Shown in pieces: positions 18,464-26,840 of a stretch of 64,000 nt of DNA (position 1 is the stretch's first letter; each line of letters opens with the position of its first letter). Location: assembly GCF_029948125.1 (NCBI RefSeq), contig NZ_JASAMB010000012.1:62001-126000 (forward strand), in the 5' to 3' direction. The position numbers were made by a program, and so were the translations under genes. The stretch is from Catellatospora sp. KI3. GTDB lineage: Bacteria; Actinomycetota; Actinomycetes; Mycobacteriales; Micromonosporaceae. The notes below the pieces were generated by a model. The model worked only from the letters and a program-made list of their open reading frames with translations, made no database searches and was not told the origin of the DNA.

Positions 18464-19557
18464 TGCAAACGGATCCTGGGGTCGATGAGTCCGTACAGCA
18501 GGTCGACGGCGAGGTTGACCAGCGTGTAGACCAGGGCCACGAACAGGCTGGCGCCGAGGATCGCGGGCAGGTCCAGCGCGCTGGCGCTGCGGTAGGCGTA
18601 CTGGCCCAGCCCCGGCCAGCCGAAGATGTTCTCGACCAGCACCGTGCCCGACAGCAGCGACGCGAACGCCAGGCCGGAGACGGTGATGACGGGGACGAGG
18701 CCGGCGCGCAGCAGGTGGCGGCGCAGCACGAGGCTGGTGGGCAGGCCCTTGGCGTACGCGGCCTTGATGTAGTCGTGCTGGAGCACCTCCAGCATCGAGG
18801 AGCGCACGAACCGGACCAGGATCGCCACGGTGAGGCAGGTCAGCACGAGCACCGGCAGGACCAGGTGCTGGGCGGCGTCCCAGGCCAGTTCCCACTGCCC
18901 GGACAGGGCGGCGTCGACGGTGTACATGCCGGTGACGGTGTCGGGCGGGGTGAACCCCGGGGACAGGCGGCCGCCGCTGGGTGACAGTCCGAGCTGGTAG
19001 AAGAACAGGTACAGCACGACCAGCGACAGCCAGAACGGCGGGGTGGACAGGCCGAGCAGCGCCCCGACCCGGATGAGCTGGTCGGTGAGGCGGCCGTTGC
19101 GGACCGCGGCGAGCATGCCGATGCCGGTGCCGAGCAGCAGCGCCAGCAGCATGGTCGGGATGGCCAGCTCCATGGTCGCGGGCACGTAGTGCAGCAGGTC
19201 CTCGACCACGGCGCGGCCGGTCTGCTGCGAGGTGCCCAGGTCGCCGGAGAGCAGGTGCTGCAGGTAGTGCCAGTACTGCAGGTACACCGGCTGGTCCAGG
19301 CCCCACTTGGCGCGGAACGCCGCGACGGCGGCCGGGTCGTTGAGGGCCTGGTCGGACAGGTTGGCCGTGACCGGGTCGCCGGGCACGACCTGGACCAGGC
19401 CGAACGTCAGGACGGTGACGCCCAGCAGGAGTCCGGCGGTGATGACCAGCCGCTTGGCCAGGTAGGCCAGCATGGGGTGCCGGTGGCTGAGGCGGGGGCG
19501 GGGCCCGGGGGCGGCCGTGGTGGCCGCTCCCGGGTTGTCCGTGGTGCGCGTGGTCAT
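18460..19557 (-). CDS. dppB: Dipeptide-type ABC transporter permease, DppB/OppB type
   Basis: A 365-residue permease with an N-terminal tail of about 28 residues, a first helix with the TFGLVQVVPGDPV motif, the KWGLDQPVYLQYWHYL periplasmic region, and the EAA loop (YIKAAYAKGLPTSLVLRRHLLR). It ends VDLLYGLIDPRIRL, as in DppB proteins. Its ATG directly abuts the TAA of the binding-protein gene with no spacer, so translation probably relies on coupling or on a ribosome-binding site inside the upstream gene. Confidence 0.92.
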   Translation of the reverse strand: MTTRTTDNPGAATTAAPGPRPRLSHRHPMLAYLAKRLVITAGLLLGVTVLTFGLVQVVPGDPVTANLSDQALNDPAAVAAFRAKWGLDQPVYLQYWHYLQHLLSGDLGTSQQTGRAVVEDLLHYVPATMELAIPTMLLALLLGTGIGMLAAVRNGRLTDQLIRVGALLGLSTPPFWLSLVVLYLFFYQLGLSPSGGRLSPGFTPPDTVTGMYTVDAALSGQWELAWDAAQHLVLPVLVLTCLTVAILVRFVRSSMLEVLQHDYIKAAYAKGLPTSLVLRRHLLRAGLVPVITVSGLAFASLLSGTVLVENIFGWPGLGQYAYRSASALDLPAILGASLFVALVYTLVNLAVDLLYGLIDPRIRLQ

Positions 19558-21165
19558 TTACCTGGTACCGATCGCGGCGAGGTCGAGCTGCCAGCCGGCC
19601 GGGGTGTACTCGACTCCGGTCAGGTCGGGCGTGGCGACGTTCATGCCGGAGTTGTTGGCGATCACGAGGTACGGCGAGTGCTGGTTCATCAGCCGCTGCC
19701 AGTCCTTCATCGCCTCGGCGCGGGCGGCCGGGTCCAGCGTGGACACGACCTTCTCACCGGCGGCGACGACGGCCGGGTCGGCCCGCTCGACGGTCCAGCC
19801 GGCACGCAGGGCGCTGCCCGCCCCGGGTGCCATGTTGTTGACCAGCGAGTCGGCGACCGGGTAGTTGAGGCTCTGCGGGCTGAAGCCCATCGCCATCTTG
19901 CCGCTGCGCATCACGTCCAGGAACGAGGTCAGCGGCTGCGGGTTGAGCTCCAGGGTGATCCCGGCCTCGGCGGCGTCGCCCTGCACCTTGGTGGCGACCG
20001 TGCCGAGGTCGACGCCCCGGTAGGTGATCGTCGGGTAGGTGAACTTCACCGTCGGCTTGCTCAGCCCTGCCTCGGCCAGCAGCTGCTTGGCCAGGTTGAC
20101 GTCGCGCTTGCCCTCCTCGCCCGCGGGCAGGGTGCCGGGGAAGGCGGGGGCGACCAGTCCGGCGCCGGGGCCGGCGCCCTTGCCGTACAGCGCCGCGACG
20201 CCCTGGTAGTCGATCGAGGCCCGCAGCGCCTGGCGGAACTTCGGGTTCGACGTCACCGGCGACACCGCCGGGTCGGCGTTGAGGATGAGGTAGTAGATGG
20301 TGTCCTGGACGCCCGAGGTGAGCAGCGTGTCGGGCAGGCCGTCGAGCAGCTTGCCGGAGATGTCCAGCGACACCTCGGCGGAGGTGGCCCGGGACATGGT
20401 CAGCTTCTGGGTCTGCACGTCCATGTTGCGCAGCACCACCCGGTTGAACCGGGGCTTGGCGCCCCAGTAGTTCGGGTTGGCCTCCAGCACGACCTGCGAG
20501 GACGGGTCGTAGGACTTCAGCGTGTACGGGCCGCTGCCGGCGGAGGTCTTGTCGAAGAACTGCTGCGCGGTGTCGGCCGAGGCGGCGTCGGCGCTGTCGG
20601 TGGCTCCGTTGGCCTTGGCGACCTTGGAGTTGACCACGCCGGTCGCCGACATGGCCAGCACGACCGGGACGTTGGGGTTGGGCTGGGCCGAGGTGACCAC
20701 GACGGTCTTGTCGTCGGTCTTGCTCGCGGTCAGGTCGGTGACCATGACGGCGGGGCTGGCCTTGACGTTCTTCAGCCGGTTGAGGCTGAACACCACGTCA
20801 TCGGCGGTCAGCGGCGTGCCGTCGGAGAACTTCACGCCCTCGCGCAGCTTGAACGTGAACGTCTTGGCGTCGGCGGAGGCCTCGTAGGACTCGGCCAGTT
20901 CCGGCACCGGCTTGCTGACGTCGGAGCCCTTGAACGTGAGCAGGGTGTCGTAGAGGGCGTGGGTGGCGGTGACGCCGGTCGCCTCGTACACCCGGCCTGG
21001 GTCCAGGGTCTTGATCACGAACGAGGTGTCGACGGTGAGGGTGTCGGCGGCGGCCTGGGTGCCGCTGCCGCCGCTGCCGGCGGTGCACGCGGCGGTGGCC
21101 GAGGCGGTGGTGAGGGCGACGAGCGCGAGCGCTGCGGCGCGGAGTCGGCGGGGGTTCACCGACAT
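19558..21165 (-). CDS. dppA: ABC transporter substrate-binding lipoprotein, family 5 (peptide type)
   Basis: A 535-residue SBP_bac_5 lipoprotein and first gene of the ten-gene minus operon. The lipobox is ATAAC with Cys27 as lipid anchor. Family motifs seen are YDTLLTF, FKLREGVKFSDGTPLTADDVVFSLNRL and KFRQALRASIDYQGVAALYG. The start at 21165 is supported by AGGA about 6 nt upstream. It captures peptide-like or imino-acid-like ligands outside the membrane and delivers them to the DppB/DppC pore. It is transcribed from the divergent promoter pair at 21382-21417, giving a leader of about 215 nt. Family 5 proteins also bind nickel, opines and oligosaccharides, so ligand identity is open. Confidence 0.92.
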   Translation of the reverse strand: MSVNPRRLRAAALALVALTTASATAACTAGSGGSGTQAAADTLTVDTSFVIKTLDPGRVYEATGVTATHALYDTLLTFKGSDVSKPVPELAESYEASADAKTFTFKLREGVKFSDGTPLTADDVVFSLNRLKNVKASPAVMVTDLTASKTDDKTVVVTSAQPNPNVPVVLAMSATGVVNSKVAKANGATDSADAASADTAQQFFDKTSAGSGPYTLKSYDPSSQVVLEANPNYWGAKPRFNRVVLRNMDVQTQKLTMSRATSAEVSLDISGKLLDGLPDTLLTSGVQDTIYYLILNADPAVSPVTSNPKFRQALRASIDYQGVAALYGKGAGPGAGLVAPAFPGTLPAGEEGKRDVNLAKQLLAEAGLSKPTVKFTYPTITYRGVDLGTVATKVQGDAAEAGITLELNPQPLTSFLDVMRSGKMAMGFSPQSLNYPVADSLVNNMAPGAGSALRAGWTVERADPAVVAAGEKVVSTLDPAARAEAMKDWQRLMNQHSPYLVIANNSGMNVATPDLTGVEYTPAGWQLDLAAIGTR

Positions 21166-21381
21166 GCGGTTCCTACCTTCCTTCGGGCCGGTCCACGGGA
21201 GGGAGGATTTCCGGGGACCGGCGGTTCCGGGGGCCGGCATGCGGCCGGCGGCGCGCCTTCGGGTGTACGGATTCGGCCCGGTGCAACCGGTGTCGGCCGT
21301 ACGTGTTCGATGTGGACGGACACGTCGTGCCCGGTGCTGTGCAGTAAGGGCTGGTAACAGTGGTGCTCATTACCGCTCTGG

Positions 21382-21411
21382 TTGACCACACTAAACATGC
21401 TCGTGTAGTTT
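21382..21411 (+). promoter_or_regulatory. Predicted promoter of the XRE-cupin operon
   Basis: TTGACC at 21382-21387 and TAGTTT at 21406-21411 with an 18-bp spacer. Transcription would start near 21418, giving a leader of about 36 nt before the ATG at 21454, which has GGAGG 5 nt upstream. Confidence 0.6.
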
Positions 21412-21417
21412 AGTCAA
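21388..21417 (-). promoter_or_regulatory. Predicted promoter of the dipeptide-transporter operon
   Basis: On the minus strand, TTGACT (21417-21412) and TAGTGT (21393-21388) with an 18-bp spacer. It almost completely overlaps the opposing promoter, so the two polymerases should exclude each other. Confidence 0.55.
21390..21414. promoter_or_regulatory. Candidate operator for the XRE-cupin regulator
   Basis: Inverted repeat ACTAAAC (21390-21396) and GTTTAGT (21408-21414) with an 11-bp centre. It covers the -10 of both opposing promoters, so one bound dimer could control both operons. It is AT-rich against the local background. Confidence 0.6.
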
Positions 21418-21453
21418 ACAAGTTCAGCAAAACTTATCTAGTTGGAGGCCCCG

Positions 21454-21990
21454 ATGCTCGGCGACAGGCTCCGTGAGCTGCGCCAGCAGCACGGCTATAC
21501 GCTGCGCCAGCTTGCCGCCGAAGCCGACGTCTCGTCGGCCCTGCTAAGCCAGATTGAAAACGGGGCGACCGACCCGAGCCTGTCGACCCTGCGCAAACTC
21601 GCCCGGGTGTTCGACACCTCGATCGCGATGCTGTTCAGCGAACCCGACGCCCCGGCGGTGTACATCAGCCGCCCCGGCGCCCGCAGCCGCCTGGCCGCAC
21701 CCCCCGGCCAGATCTCCTACGACCGGCTCACCCCCGGCCGGGGCGACCTCGAAGTGCTGCAGGCCGACCTCGACCCGGGCGACGCCAGCTCCGCCCAGCC
21801 GTGGTCGCACCCGTCCACCGAGTGCGCCATCGTGCTGGCGGGCACCGTCACCGCCGAGATCGGCGGCAGCACCTACCAGCTCACCACCGGCGAGTCGGTC
21901 ACCTTCGACTCCCGCCTGCCCCACCGCTACCTCAACACCAGCACCGAACCGGCCCGCCTGGTCATCGCGGTGACGCCGCCGACCCCCTAG
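21454..21990 (+). CDS. XRE-family regulator with C-terminal cupin domain
   Basis: A 178-residue regulator. The N-terminal helix-turn-helix (about 1-58) contains LGDRLRELRQQHGYTLRQLA and VSSALLSQIENGATDPSLSTLRKLA. A cupin_2 domain (about 105-175) has the HPSTECAIVLAGTVTAEIGG and TGESVTFDSRLPHRYLN motifs and would bind a small effector. The ATG at 21454 is used rather than an in-frame TTG at 21442 because GGAGG lies 5 nt upstream of the ATG. Such regulators often control amino-acid or polyamine catabolism and their own promoter. It heads the five-gene plus-strand operon and probably binds the palindrome at 21390-21414, controlling both arms. Confidence 0.9.
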   Translation: MLGDRLRELRQQHGYTLRQLAAEADVSSALLSQIENGATDPSLSTLRKLARVFDTSIAMLFSEPDAPAVYISRPGARSRLAAPPGQISYDRLTPGRGDLEVLQADLDPGDASSAQPWSHPSTECAIVLAGTVTAEIGGSTYQLTTGESVTFDSRLPHRYLNTSTEPARLVIAVTPPTP

Positions 21991-22062
21991 ACACCCCATC
22001 GCACCACCGCACAGCCCGCCGGACCGGCGGGCCGATGCCCCCTGCGCCACGGAAGGACCGCC

Positions 22063-22980
22063 ATGGACCGCGACAGCGTCGACTGGCACGGCTACATCCC
22101 CGCCGTCACCACCCCGTTCACCGCCGACGGCGACCTCGACCTGCCCGCCTGGGCCGCCCAGCTCGACTGGCTTGCCGACCAGCGGATGCACGGCATCGTC
22201 GTGGCCGGCACCACCGGCGAGTGGTTCAGCCTCACTGAACAGGAGCGCGCCGAGCTGTTCCACGCCGCCGCGCGGCAGGTCGGCGACCGGATGACCGTGC
22301 TGGGCGGCTGCAACGCGTACACCGCCGCCGAGGCGATCCGGCACGCCCGCGCCGCCCAGGCCGCCGGGCTGCACGGCATCCTGCTGACCCCGCCGCCGTA
22401 CGTCGTGCCCAGCCGGGAGGAGATCCTCGCCTTCTACCGGGACGTGTCGAAGGCCGTCGACATCCCGCTGTGCGTCTACAACTGGCCCCGCGGCACCGGC
22501 GTCGACCTCGACACCGAGCTGCTGACCCGGCTCGCCGACCTGCCCACGGTCGTCGCCGTCAAGAACAGCACCCCGGACTTCGGCGGCTTCGTCAAGGGCC
22601 TGGTCGCGCTGCGGCACCGGGTCCGCTACTTCGGCATCCCCACCAACGAGACCGGCATCGAGCTGCTCACCCGCATCGGCGGCGACGGCCTCATGGGCGC
22701 CGGGGCCGTGCTCGGCGCCGACCACCCCGACTTCTTCCGCGCCGTCGCCGGCGGCGACCTCGACCGGGCCCGGCACCTCGGCGCCCGCGACCGCGTGCTG
22801 ATGGAGAACTGGTTCGGCGCCGACTACGGCGCCAGCTTCGCCAGCGCCCAGGCCATCCTCAAGTACGCGCTGACCCTGCGCGGCGTCCCGGCCGGGCACG
22901 TCCGCCGCCCCCTGCTGCCGCTCACCGCCGACCAGCAGGCCCGGGTCCGGGCCACGCTGACCGACCTCGGCCTGCGCTGA
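22063..22980 (+). CDS. DapA-family lyase/deaminase, possible pyrroline-hydroxycarboxylate deaminase
   Basis: A 305-residue class I aldolase-type TIM barrel of the DHDPS/NAL family. The Schiff-base lysine is Lys167 (VVAVKNST), the conserved Tyr is Tyr139 (CVYNWPRGTG), and the GTTGEWFSL loop replaces the GTTGE-SPTL of true DapA, so biosynthetic DapA function is unlikely. Start ATG with GGAAGGA upstream. It sits directly before a D-amino-acid-oxidase-like gene, a small 2Fe-2S protein and an FAD/BFD protein. The same set occurs in hydroxyproline degradation (LhpC with LhpBEF), where the DapA-family member is the 1-pyrroline-4-hydroxy-2-carboxylate deaminase. That specificity is inferred from context. 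A sugar-acid lyase is an alternative. Confidence 0.8.
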   Translation: MDRDSVDWHGYIPAVTTPFTADGDLDLPAWAAQLDWLADQRMHGIVVAGTTGEWFSLTEQERAELFHAAARQVGDRMTVLGGCNAYTAAEAIRHARAAQAAGLHGILLTPPPYVVPSREEILAFYRDVSKAVDIPLCVYNWPRGTGVDLDTELLTRLADLPTVVAVKNSTPDFGGFVKGLVALRHRVRYFGIPTNETGIELLTRIGGDGLMGAGAVLGADHPDFFRAVAGGDLDRARHLGARDRVLMENWFGADYGASFASAQAILKYALTLRGVPAGHVRRPLLPLTADQQARVRATLTDLGLR

Positions 22981-24149
22981 TGGCGCGCTACGACGCGGTG
23001 GTCGTCGGCGGCGGCCTGCTGGGCTGCGCCGTCGCCTGGCACCTCGCCCGCGCCGGCACCCGCGTCCTGGTCGTGGAGAAGGACCAGCTCAACCGGCACG
23101 CCTCCGGCCAGAACGCGGGCAGCCTGCACTTCCAGCTCGAATACCGCATGGTCGAGCACGGCGACGACGCGGCCCGGCTGGCCGCCCGCGCCCTGCCGCT
23201 GCACCTGGACGCCATGCGCGCCTGGGCCGGGCTGGAGACCGACCTCGGCCGCCCCTGCGGCGTCGCCCAGCGCGGCGGACTGATGCTCGCCGAGACCCCG
23301 GCGCAGGTCGCCGCCCTGGACCGCAAAGCCGCCCTGGAGCGCGAGTACGGCCTCGACGTCGAGATCCTCGAAGGGGAGCGGCTGCGCGAGCTGGCACCGT
23401 ACCTGGCCGACAGCGTCCGGGCCGCCGCGCTGCTGCCCGGCGAGGGCAAGGCCAACCCGAGGCTGGTCACCCCGGCGTTCGCCCACGCCGCCACCGCCCA
23501 CGGCGCCGAGATCCGCACCGGCCACCGCGTCACCGCCCTGCACCGCGACGGCGGCCGCTGGCACCTGACCGGCGCCGACGGCCGGCTCGACACCGCCGAC
23601 ACGGTCGTGCTCGCCGCCGGGGTGTGGACCACCGAACTCGCCGCGATGGCCGACGTCAGGCTGCCCGCCTTCCCGGTCGGGCTCACCATGAGCGCCACCG
23701 CCCGCACCGCCCCGCTGCTGCCGCACCTGGTGCAGCACGTCGGGCGGCGGCTGTCGATGAAGCAGACCGGTGAGGGCAACATCCTGCTCGGCGGCGGCTG
23801 GCCCGCCAAGCTCGTCACCCGCCACGGCCGCGTCGACCTCGACCACAACCCCGAGCTGCGCTACGAGTCGCTGACCGGCAACGCCGACGCCGCCCGGGTC
23901 GTGCCCGCCGTCATGGGCCTGCCCGTCATCCGGTCCTGGACCGGCATGACCACGCTCACCCCCGACCAGCTGCCGCTGCTCGGCCCGATCCCCCGCCGCC
24001 CCGGCCTGTACGCCGCCACCGGCGGCTCCGCGTTCACCCTCGGGCCCACCTACGCCCGCCTGCTGGCCGCGACGCTGCTGGGCGGGCAGCCCGACCTGTC
24101 GCTGGACGACTACTCCCCCGCCCGGTTTGGAGCCCTGAACTTTGTCTGA
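22980..24149 (+). CDS. FAD-dependent DAO-family oxidoreductase, dehydrogenase subunit (LhpB/HcnC/OoxB-like)
   Basis: A 389-residue DAO-superfamily flavoprotein. The FAD-binding motif VVVGGGLLGCAVAWHLARAG is near the N-terminus, RHASGQNAGSLHFQLEY corresponds to the substrate-side loop of HcnC/D-hydroxyproline dehydrogenase-like proteins, and LGPTYARLLAATLLGG closes the FAD site. ATG shares one base with the upstream TGA (TGATG), so the two are coupled. With the next two genes it should form a membrane-associated heteromeric imino/amino-acid dehydrogenase that passes electrons through 2Fe-2S to the respiratory chain. Candidate substrates are cis-4-hydroxy-D-proline, D-proline, opines or glycine; context favours (hydroxy)proline. 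Confidence 0.85.
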   Translation: MARYDAVVVGGGLLGCAVAWHLARAGTRVLVVEKDQLNRHASGQNAGSLHFQLEYRMVEHGDDAARLAARALPLHLDAMRAWAGLETDLGRPCGVAQRGGLMLAETPAQVAALDRKAALEREYGLDVEILEGERLRELAPYLADSVRAAALLPGEGKANPRLVTPAFAHAATAHGAEIRTGHRVTALHRDGGRWHLTGADGRLDTADTVVLAAGVWTTELAAMADVRLPAFPVGLTMSATARTAPLLPHLVQHVGRRLSMKQTGEGNILLGGGWPAKLVTRHGRVDLDHNPELRYESLTGNADAARVVPAVMGLPVIRSWTGMTTLTPDQLPLLGPIPRRPGLYAATGGSAFTLGPTYARLLAATLLGGQPDLSLDDYSPARFGALNFV

Positions 24150-24426
24150 CCCCACCCGTACCGCCCTGCGGCGGCCGAGCCCCACCACCATCGACGTCGA
24201 CGGCGAACCGGTCACCGCCTACCCCGGCGAGTCCCTGGCCACCGCGCTGCTGGCCGCCGGGCGGCGCGCCACCGGCGCCACCGCCTCGGGTGCCGCGCGG
24301 GCGCCGTACTGCAACATGGGCGTCTGCTTCGAATGCGTCGTCACCGTCGACGACCGCCCCTTCCAGCGCTCCTGCCTGGTCCGGGTCCAGCCCGGACTCA
24401 GCGTCCGCACCGGAGCCCCGCGGTGA
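24142..24426 (+). CDS. Small 2Fe-2S ferredoxin-like subunit (LhpF/HcnA-like)
   Basis: A 94-residue plant-type ferredoxin fold with the ligand set Cys57-x4-Cys62-x2-Cys65-x12-Cys78 (YCNMGVCFEC, then RSCL), the arrangement of HcnA and the gamma subunit of D-hydroxyproline dehydrogenase. It starts at a TTG overlapping the previous stop by 8 nt, with GGAG 9 nt upstream; no better start exists in frame. Its stop overlaps the GTG of the following gene (GTGA). It should bridge the two flavoprotein subunits. Confidence 0.85.
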   Translation: MSDPTRTALRRPSPTTIDVDGEPVTAYPGESLATALLAAGRRATGATASGAARAPYCNMGVCFECVVTVDDRPFQRSCLVRVQPGLSVRTGAPR

Positions 24427-25877
24427 ACCCGGAGCCTGACGTCGTCGTGGTCGGCGCGGGCCCGGCCGGACTCGCCGCCGCCGCGGTCCTCGGCCGCCAC
24501 GGGGCACGCGTGCTCGTCGTCGACGAGCAGCAGCGGCCCGGCGGCCAGATCTACCGGCAGCCGCCGACCGGCTTCACCCGCCCCGACCGGCACGCCAGGG
24601 CCGGGCAGGCGCTGCTGGCCGAGGCCGCGGCGGCACCGAATGTCGGCTGGCTGCCCGACAGCACCGCGTGGGGTGTGTTCGGCACCCGGGCCGGGCTCGA
24701 CGACTACGCCGGACCGGCCCCGGGGCCCGGCCGCATCCGGGTCGGCGTGCACACCCCGGCGGGCGGCCGCATGCTGGAACCCGCCGCGCTGCTGCTCACC
24801 GCGGGCGCGTACGACCTGCCCGTACCGTTCCCCGGCTGGACCCTGCCCGGCGTGCTCACCGCCGGTGGCGTGCAGACCTTCGTCAAGGCGCAGGGACTGC
24901 TGCCCGGGCGGCGCGTCGTGCTGGCCGGCGGGCACCCGCTGCTGCTGGTCGTTGCCGCGCAGCTGGTCGAGGCCGGCGCGACGGTGGTGGAGGTCGCGTT
25001 CAGCCAGCACCTGCGCACCCTGGTACCCGGACCACGCGACCTGCTCGCCGCCCTGGGCAGCGCGGGCAAGCTCGCCGAGGGCGCCGCCGCGCTGGCCACC
25101 CTGCACCGCGCCCGGGTGCCGATCCGGTTCGGCACCGCCGTCAGCTCGGCCGCCGGCGCCGACGCCGTCACCTCCGTCACCCTGTCCCGGGTGGACCCCG
25201 CCGGAGCGCCCGTCGCGGGCGGCGAGCGGGCCCTCGCCTGCGACGTGCTCGCGCTCGGGTACGGCTTCGTGCCCTCCACCGAGCTGGCCCGGCAGGCCGG
25301 TTGCGCGGTGCGGTGGCGGCCCGCCGAGGGCGGCTGGGTCGTCGAGCACGACGAATGGCTGCGCACCTCCGTGCCCGGCGTCAGCGCCGCCGGGGAGCTG
25401 ACCGGTGTCGCCGGAGCGGAGCAGGCCGAGGTCGAGGGGCGGCTCGCCGCGTACGGCATCCTGCGGGAGCTCGGGCGGCTCGACGCCGCCCGCGCGCGCA
25501 CCCTGGCCCGGCCCGTACGCAGGCTGCTGGCCCGGCGGCGGCGCTTCGCCGCCGCCGTCCTCAGCCGGTTCGCCCCCGCTGCTGCGCTGCTGGACGCGCT
25601 GCTCACCGACGACACGGTGGTGTGCCGGTGCGAGGAGGTACGGGCCGGCGACATCAGCCGCGCCCTGTGCGACCACCCGCACCTGGGCACCGCCAACGCC
25701 GTGAAGCTGCTGACCCGCGCGGGCATGGGCCTGTGCCAGGGCCGGTCCTGCGCGCCGGCGGTGTGTCGGCTCGTCGCGCAGACCGGCCGCACCGCCCAGC
25801 AGGTCGGCACGTTCACCGCGCAGGCGCCCGTGAAACCGGTCCCGCTGGCCGTGCTGGCCGCCGACCGGGCCGTTTAG
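24423..25877 (+). CDS. FAD/NAD-binding oxidoreductase with BFD-like 2Fe-2S domain (LhpE/HcnB-like)
   Basis: The 484-residue large subunit. The Rossmann FAD motif VVVVGAGPAGLAAAAVLG is at residues 7-24, followed by a GGQIYRQPP segment. A second dinucleotide motif region (VVLAGGHPLLLVVAAQLVEAGA) and a C-terminal BFD-like 2Fe-2S domain with CRCEEV (about 400) and GLCQGRSCAP (about 436-445) follow. This matches HcnB/OoxA and the alpha subunit of D-hydroxyproline dehydrogenase. The second GxGxxG is degenerate (AGGHPLL), fitting a structural rather than NAD-binding role. GTG start overlaps the ferredoxin stop. Last gene of the plus-strand operon. Confidence 0.85.
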   Translation: MNPEPDVVVVGAGPAGLAAAAVLGRHGARVLVVDEQQRPGGQIYRQPPTGFTRPDRHARAGQALLAEAAAAPNVGWLPDSTAWGVFGTRAGLDDYAGPAPGPGRIRVGVHTPAGGRMLEPAALLLTAGAYDLPVPFPGWTLPGVLTAGGVQTFVKAQGLLPGRRVVLAGGHPLLLVVAAQLVEAGATVVEVAFSQHLRTLVPGPRDLLAALGSAGKLAEGAAALATLHRARVPIRFGTAVSSAAGADAVTSVTLSRVDPAGAPVAGGERALACDVLALGYGFVPSTELARQAGCAVRWRPAEGGWVVEHDEWLRTSVPGVSAAGELTGVAGAEQAEVEGRLAAYGILRELGRLDAARARTLARPVRRLLARRRRFAAAVLSRFAPAAALLDALLTDDTVVCRCEEVRAGDISRALCDHPHLGTANAVKLLTRAGMGLCQGRSCAPAVCRLVAQTGRTAQQVGTFTAQAPVKPVPLAVLAADRAV

Positions 25878-26001
25878 CCCTCGGCGGCCCCGCTCTTGGG
25901 GCATCACCGCGCGGAGGAGCACCGGCAGGCCGCGTAGGCCGACCTGCGGATGGCCGAAGCCGTCCGGGCACCCCGCAAGCCGACCTGCCGCCGAAGACCG
26001 G

Positions 26002-26032
26002 ACCGGCCAGGTTGCACCGCGGCCTGGCCGGT
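26002..26032. terminator. Hairpin terminator between convergent genes
   Basis: Perfect 10-bp arms ACCGGCCAGG/CCTGGCCGGT with an 11-nt loop, between the dehydrogenase operon and the DUF305 lipoprotein. A weaker GCCCC/GGGGC hairpin lies at 25887-25902, directly after the plus-strand stop. Confidence 0.7.
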
Positions 26033-26042
26033 ACGCGGACGG

Positions 26043-26711
26043 TCAGCTGGTCGGGCTGGGTGTGGGAGCCGGCGTGCCCCCGGCCAGCTGGCGCAGTTGC
26101 TGCAGGGTCGCGTTCGCGGTGGTCTGCAGCTGGGTGGCCAGCTGCTTGGCGTCCTGGTCCTCGCCGCTGGATATCTCACCGTCGACCAGGGCGAGCGCGT
26201 CCTGCTGCAGCGTGCTCATCACCTGTACGAACGCCTGGTCGAACTGCTCGCCGCTCAGGCCCTGCAGCTGCTGCAGGCCGGGCATGGGGGTCGCCGTCGT
26301 CCCTGGACTGGCCGAAGCGGAGGCCTCGGGCATGCCGGGGCTGGCCTCGGGCAGACTGGGACTGGCGGGCAGACCGGGGCTGGCGGACGGCAGCGTCAGG
26401 CCCTTCTGGGTGAGCCAGGCCTTCAGCTGATCGAGCTGCGTCGAGTAGGTCTGCTGGATCTGGGTGGCCAGCTGCTTGAGTTCGGTGCTGGCGGCCTGCC
26501 CGGCGGCCATACCGGCTGCCTGCACCACCTGCTCGTGGTTGGCGATCATCTGCTGGACGAACTGGACGTCGGTACCGGACACCTGCGACGGGCTGGGTTG
26601 TCCGGCCCACTGCGGCGCGGGCACGGACTGGCTCGTCGCACAGCCGGTCAACGCAGCGGTGCCCAGCAGTACAGCTGCGACGATCGTGATCGGGCGGGCA
26701 GCGGGCGGCAT
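26043..26711 (-). CDS. DUF305-type lipoprotein
   Basis: A 222-residue exported lipoprotein. The signal sequence ends in the lipobox LTGC (Cys24). The mature part has two ferritin-like helical-pair segments of DUF305 type: FVQQMIANHEQVVQAAGMAA and the C-terminal FDQAFVQVMSTLQQDALALVDGE. They are separated by a low-complexity linker rich in Pro, Ser and Ala (about residues 108-142). DUF305 proteins are often linked to copper or metal handling, but here the usual MIxHH motif is reduced to NHEQ, so metal binding is doubtful. ATG with GAGGAG upstream. Monocistronic. Confidence 0.8.
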   Translation of the reverse strand: MPPAARPITIVAAVLLGTAALTGCATSQSVPAPQWAGQPSPSQVSGTDVQFVQQMIANHEQVVQAAGMAAGQAASTELKQLATQIQQTYSTQLDQLKAWLTQKGLTLPSASPGLPASPSLPEASPGMPEASASASPGTTATPMPGLQQLQGLSGEQFDQAFVQVMSTLQQDALALVDGEISSGEDQDAKQLATQLQTTANATLQQLRQLAGGTPAPTPSPTS

Positions 26712-26792
26712 GGCACTCTCCTCATTGATGCGAGAAATCTTCGCCCACCATATGCCCGAACTGCACCTTTTAATGGGGTATCACCCGACATC

Positions 26793-26830
26793 GGCGGGCG
26801 GACCCGCCACCGCGACGGGCGTTCGCGCCC
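26793..26830 (-). terminator. Hairpin pair downstream of the MerR gene
   Basis: Two short stem-loops follow the MerR stop on the minus strand: GGGCG-TTCG-CGCCC (26817-26830, tetraloop) and GGCGGG-CGGA-CCCGCC (26793-26808). Together they form a plausible terminator before the DUF305 promoter. Confidence 0.5.
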
Positions 26831-26840
26831 ACCACGCGAA

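Noticed and set aside
22063-22980. Biosynthetic dihydrodipicolinate synthase (dapA)
   Set aside because: The GTTGEWFSL loop and the catabolic operon context do not fit lysine biosynthesis; kept as DapA-family lyase/deaminase.
22980-25877. Hydrogen cyanide synthase (hcnABC)
   Set aside because: Subunit types match, but gene order differs and the DapA-family gene and peptide importer point to imino-acid degradation; not excluded, only less likely.
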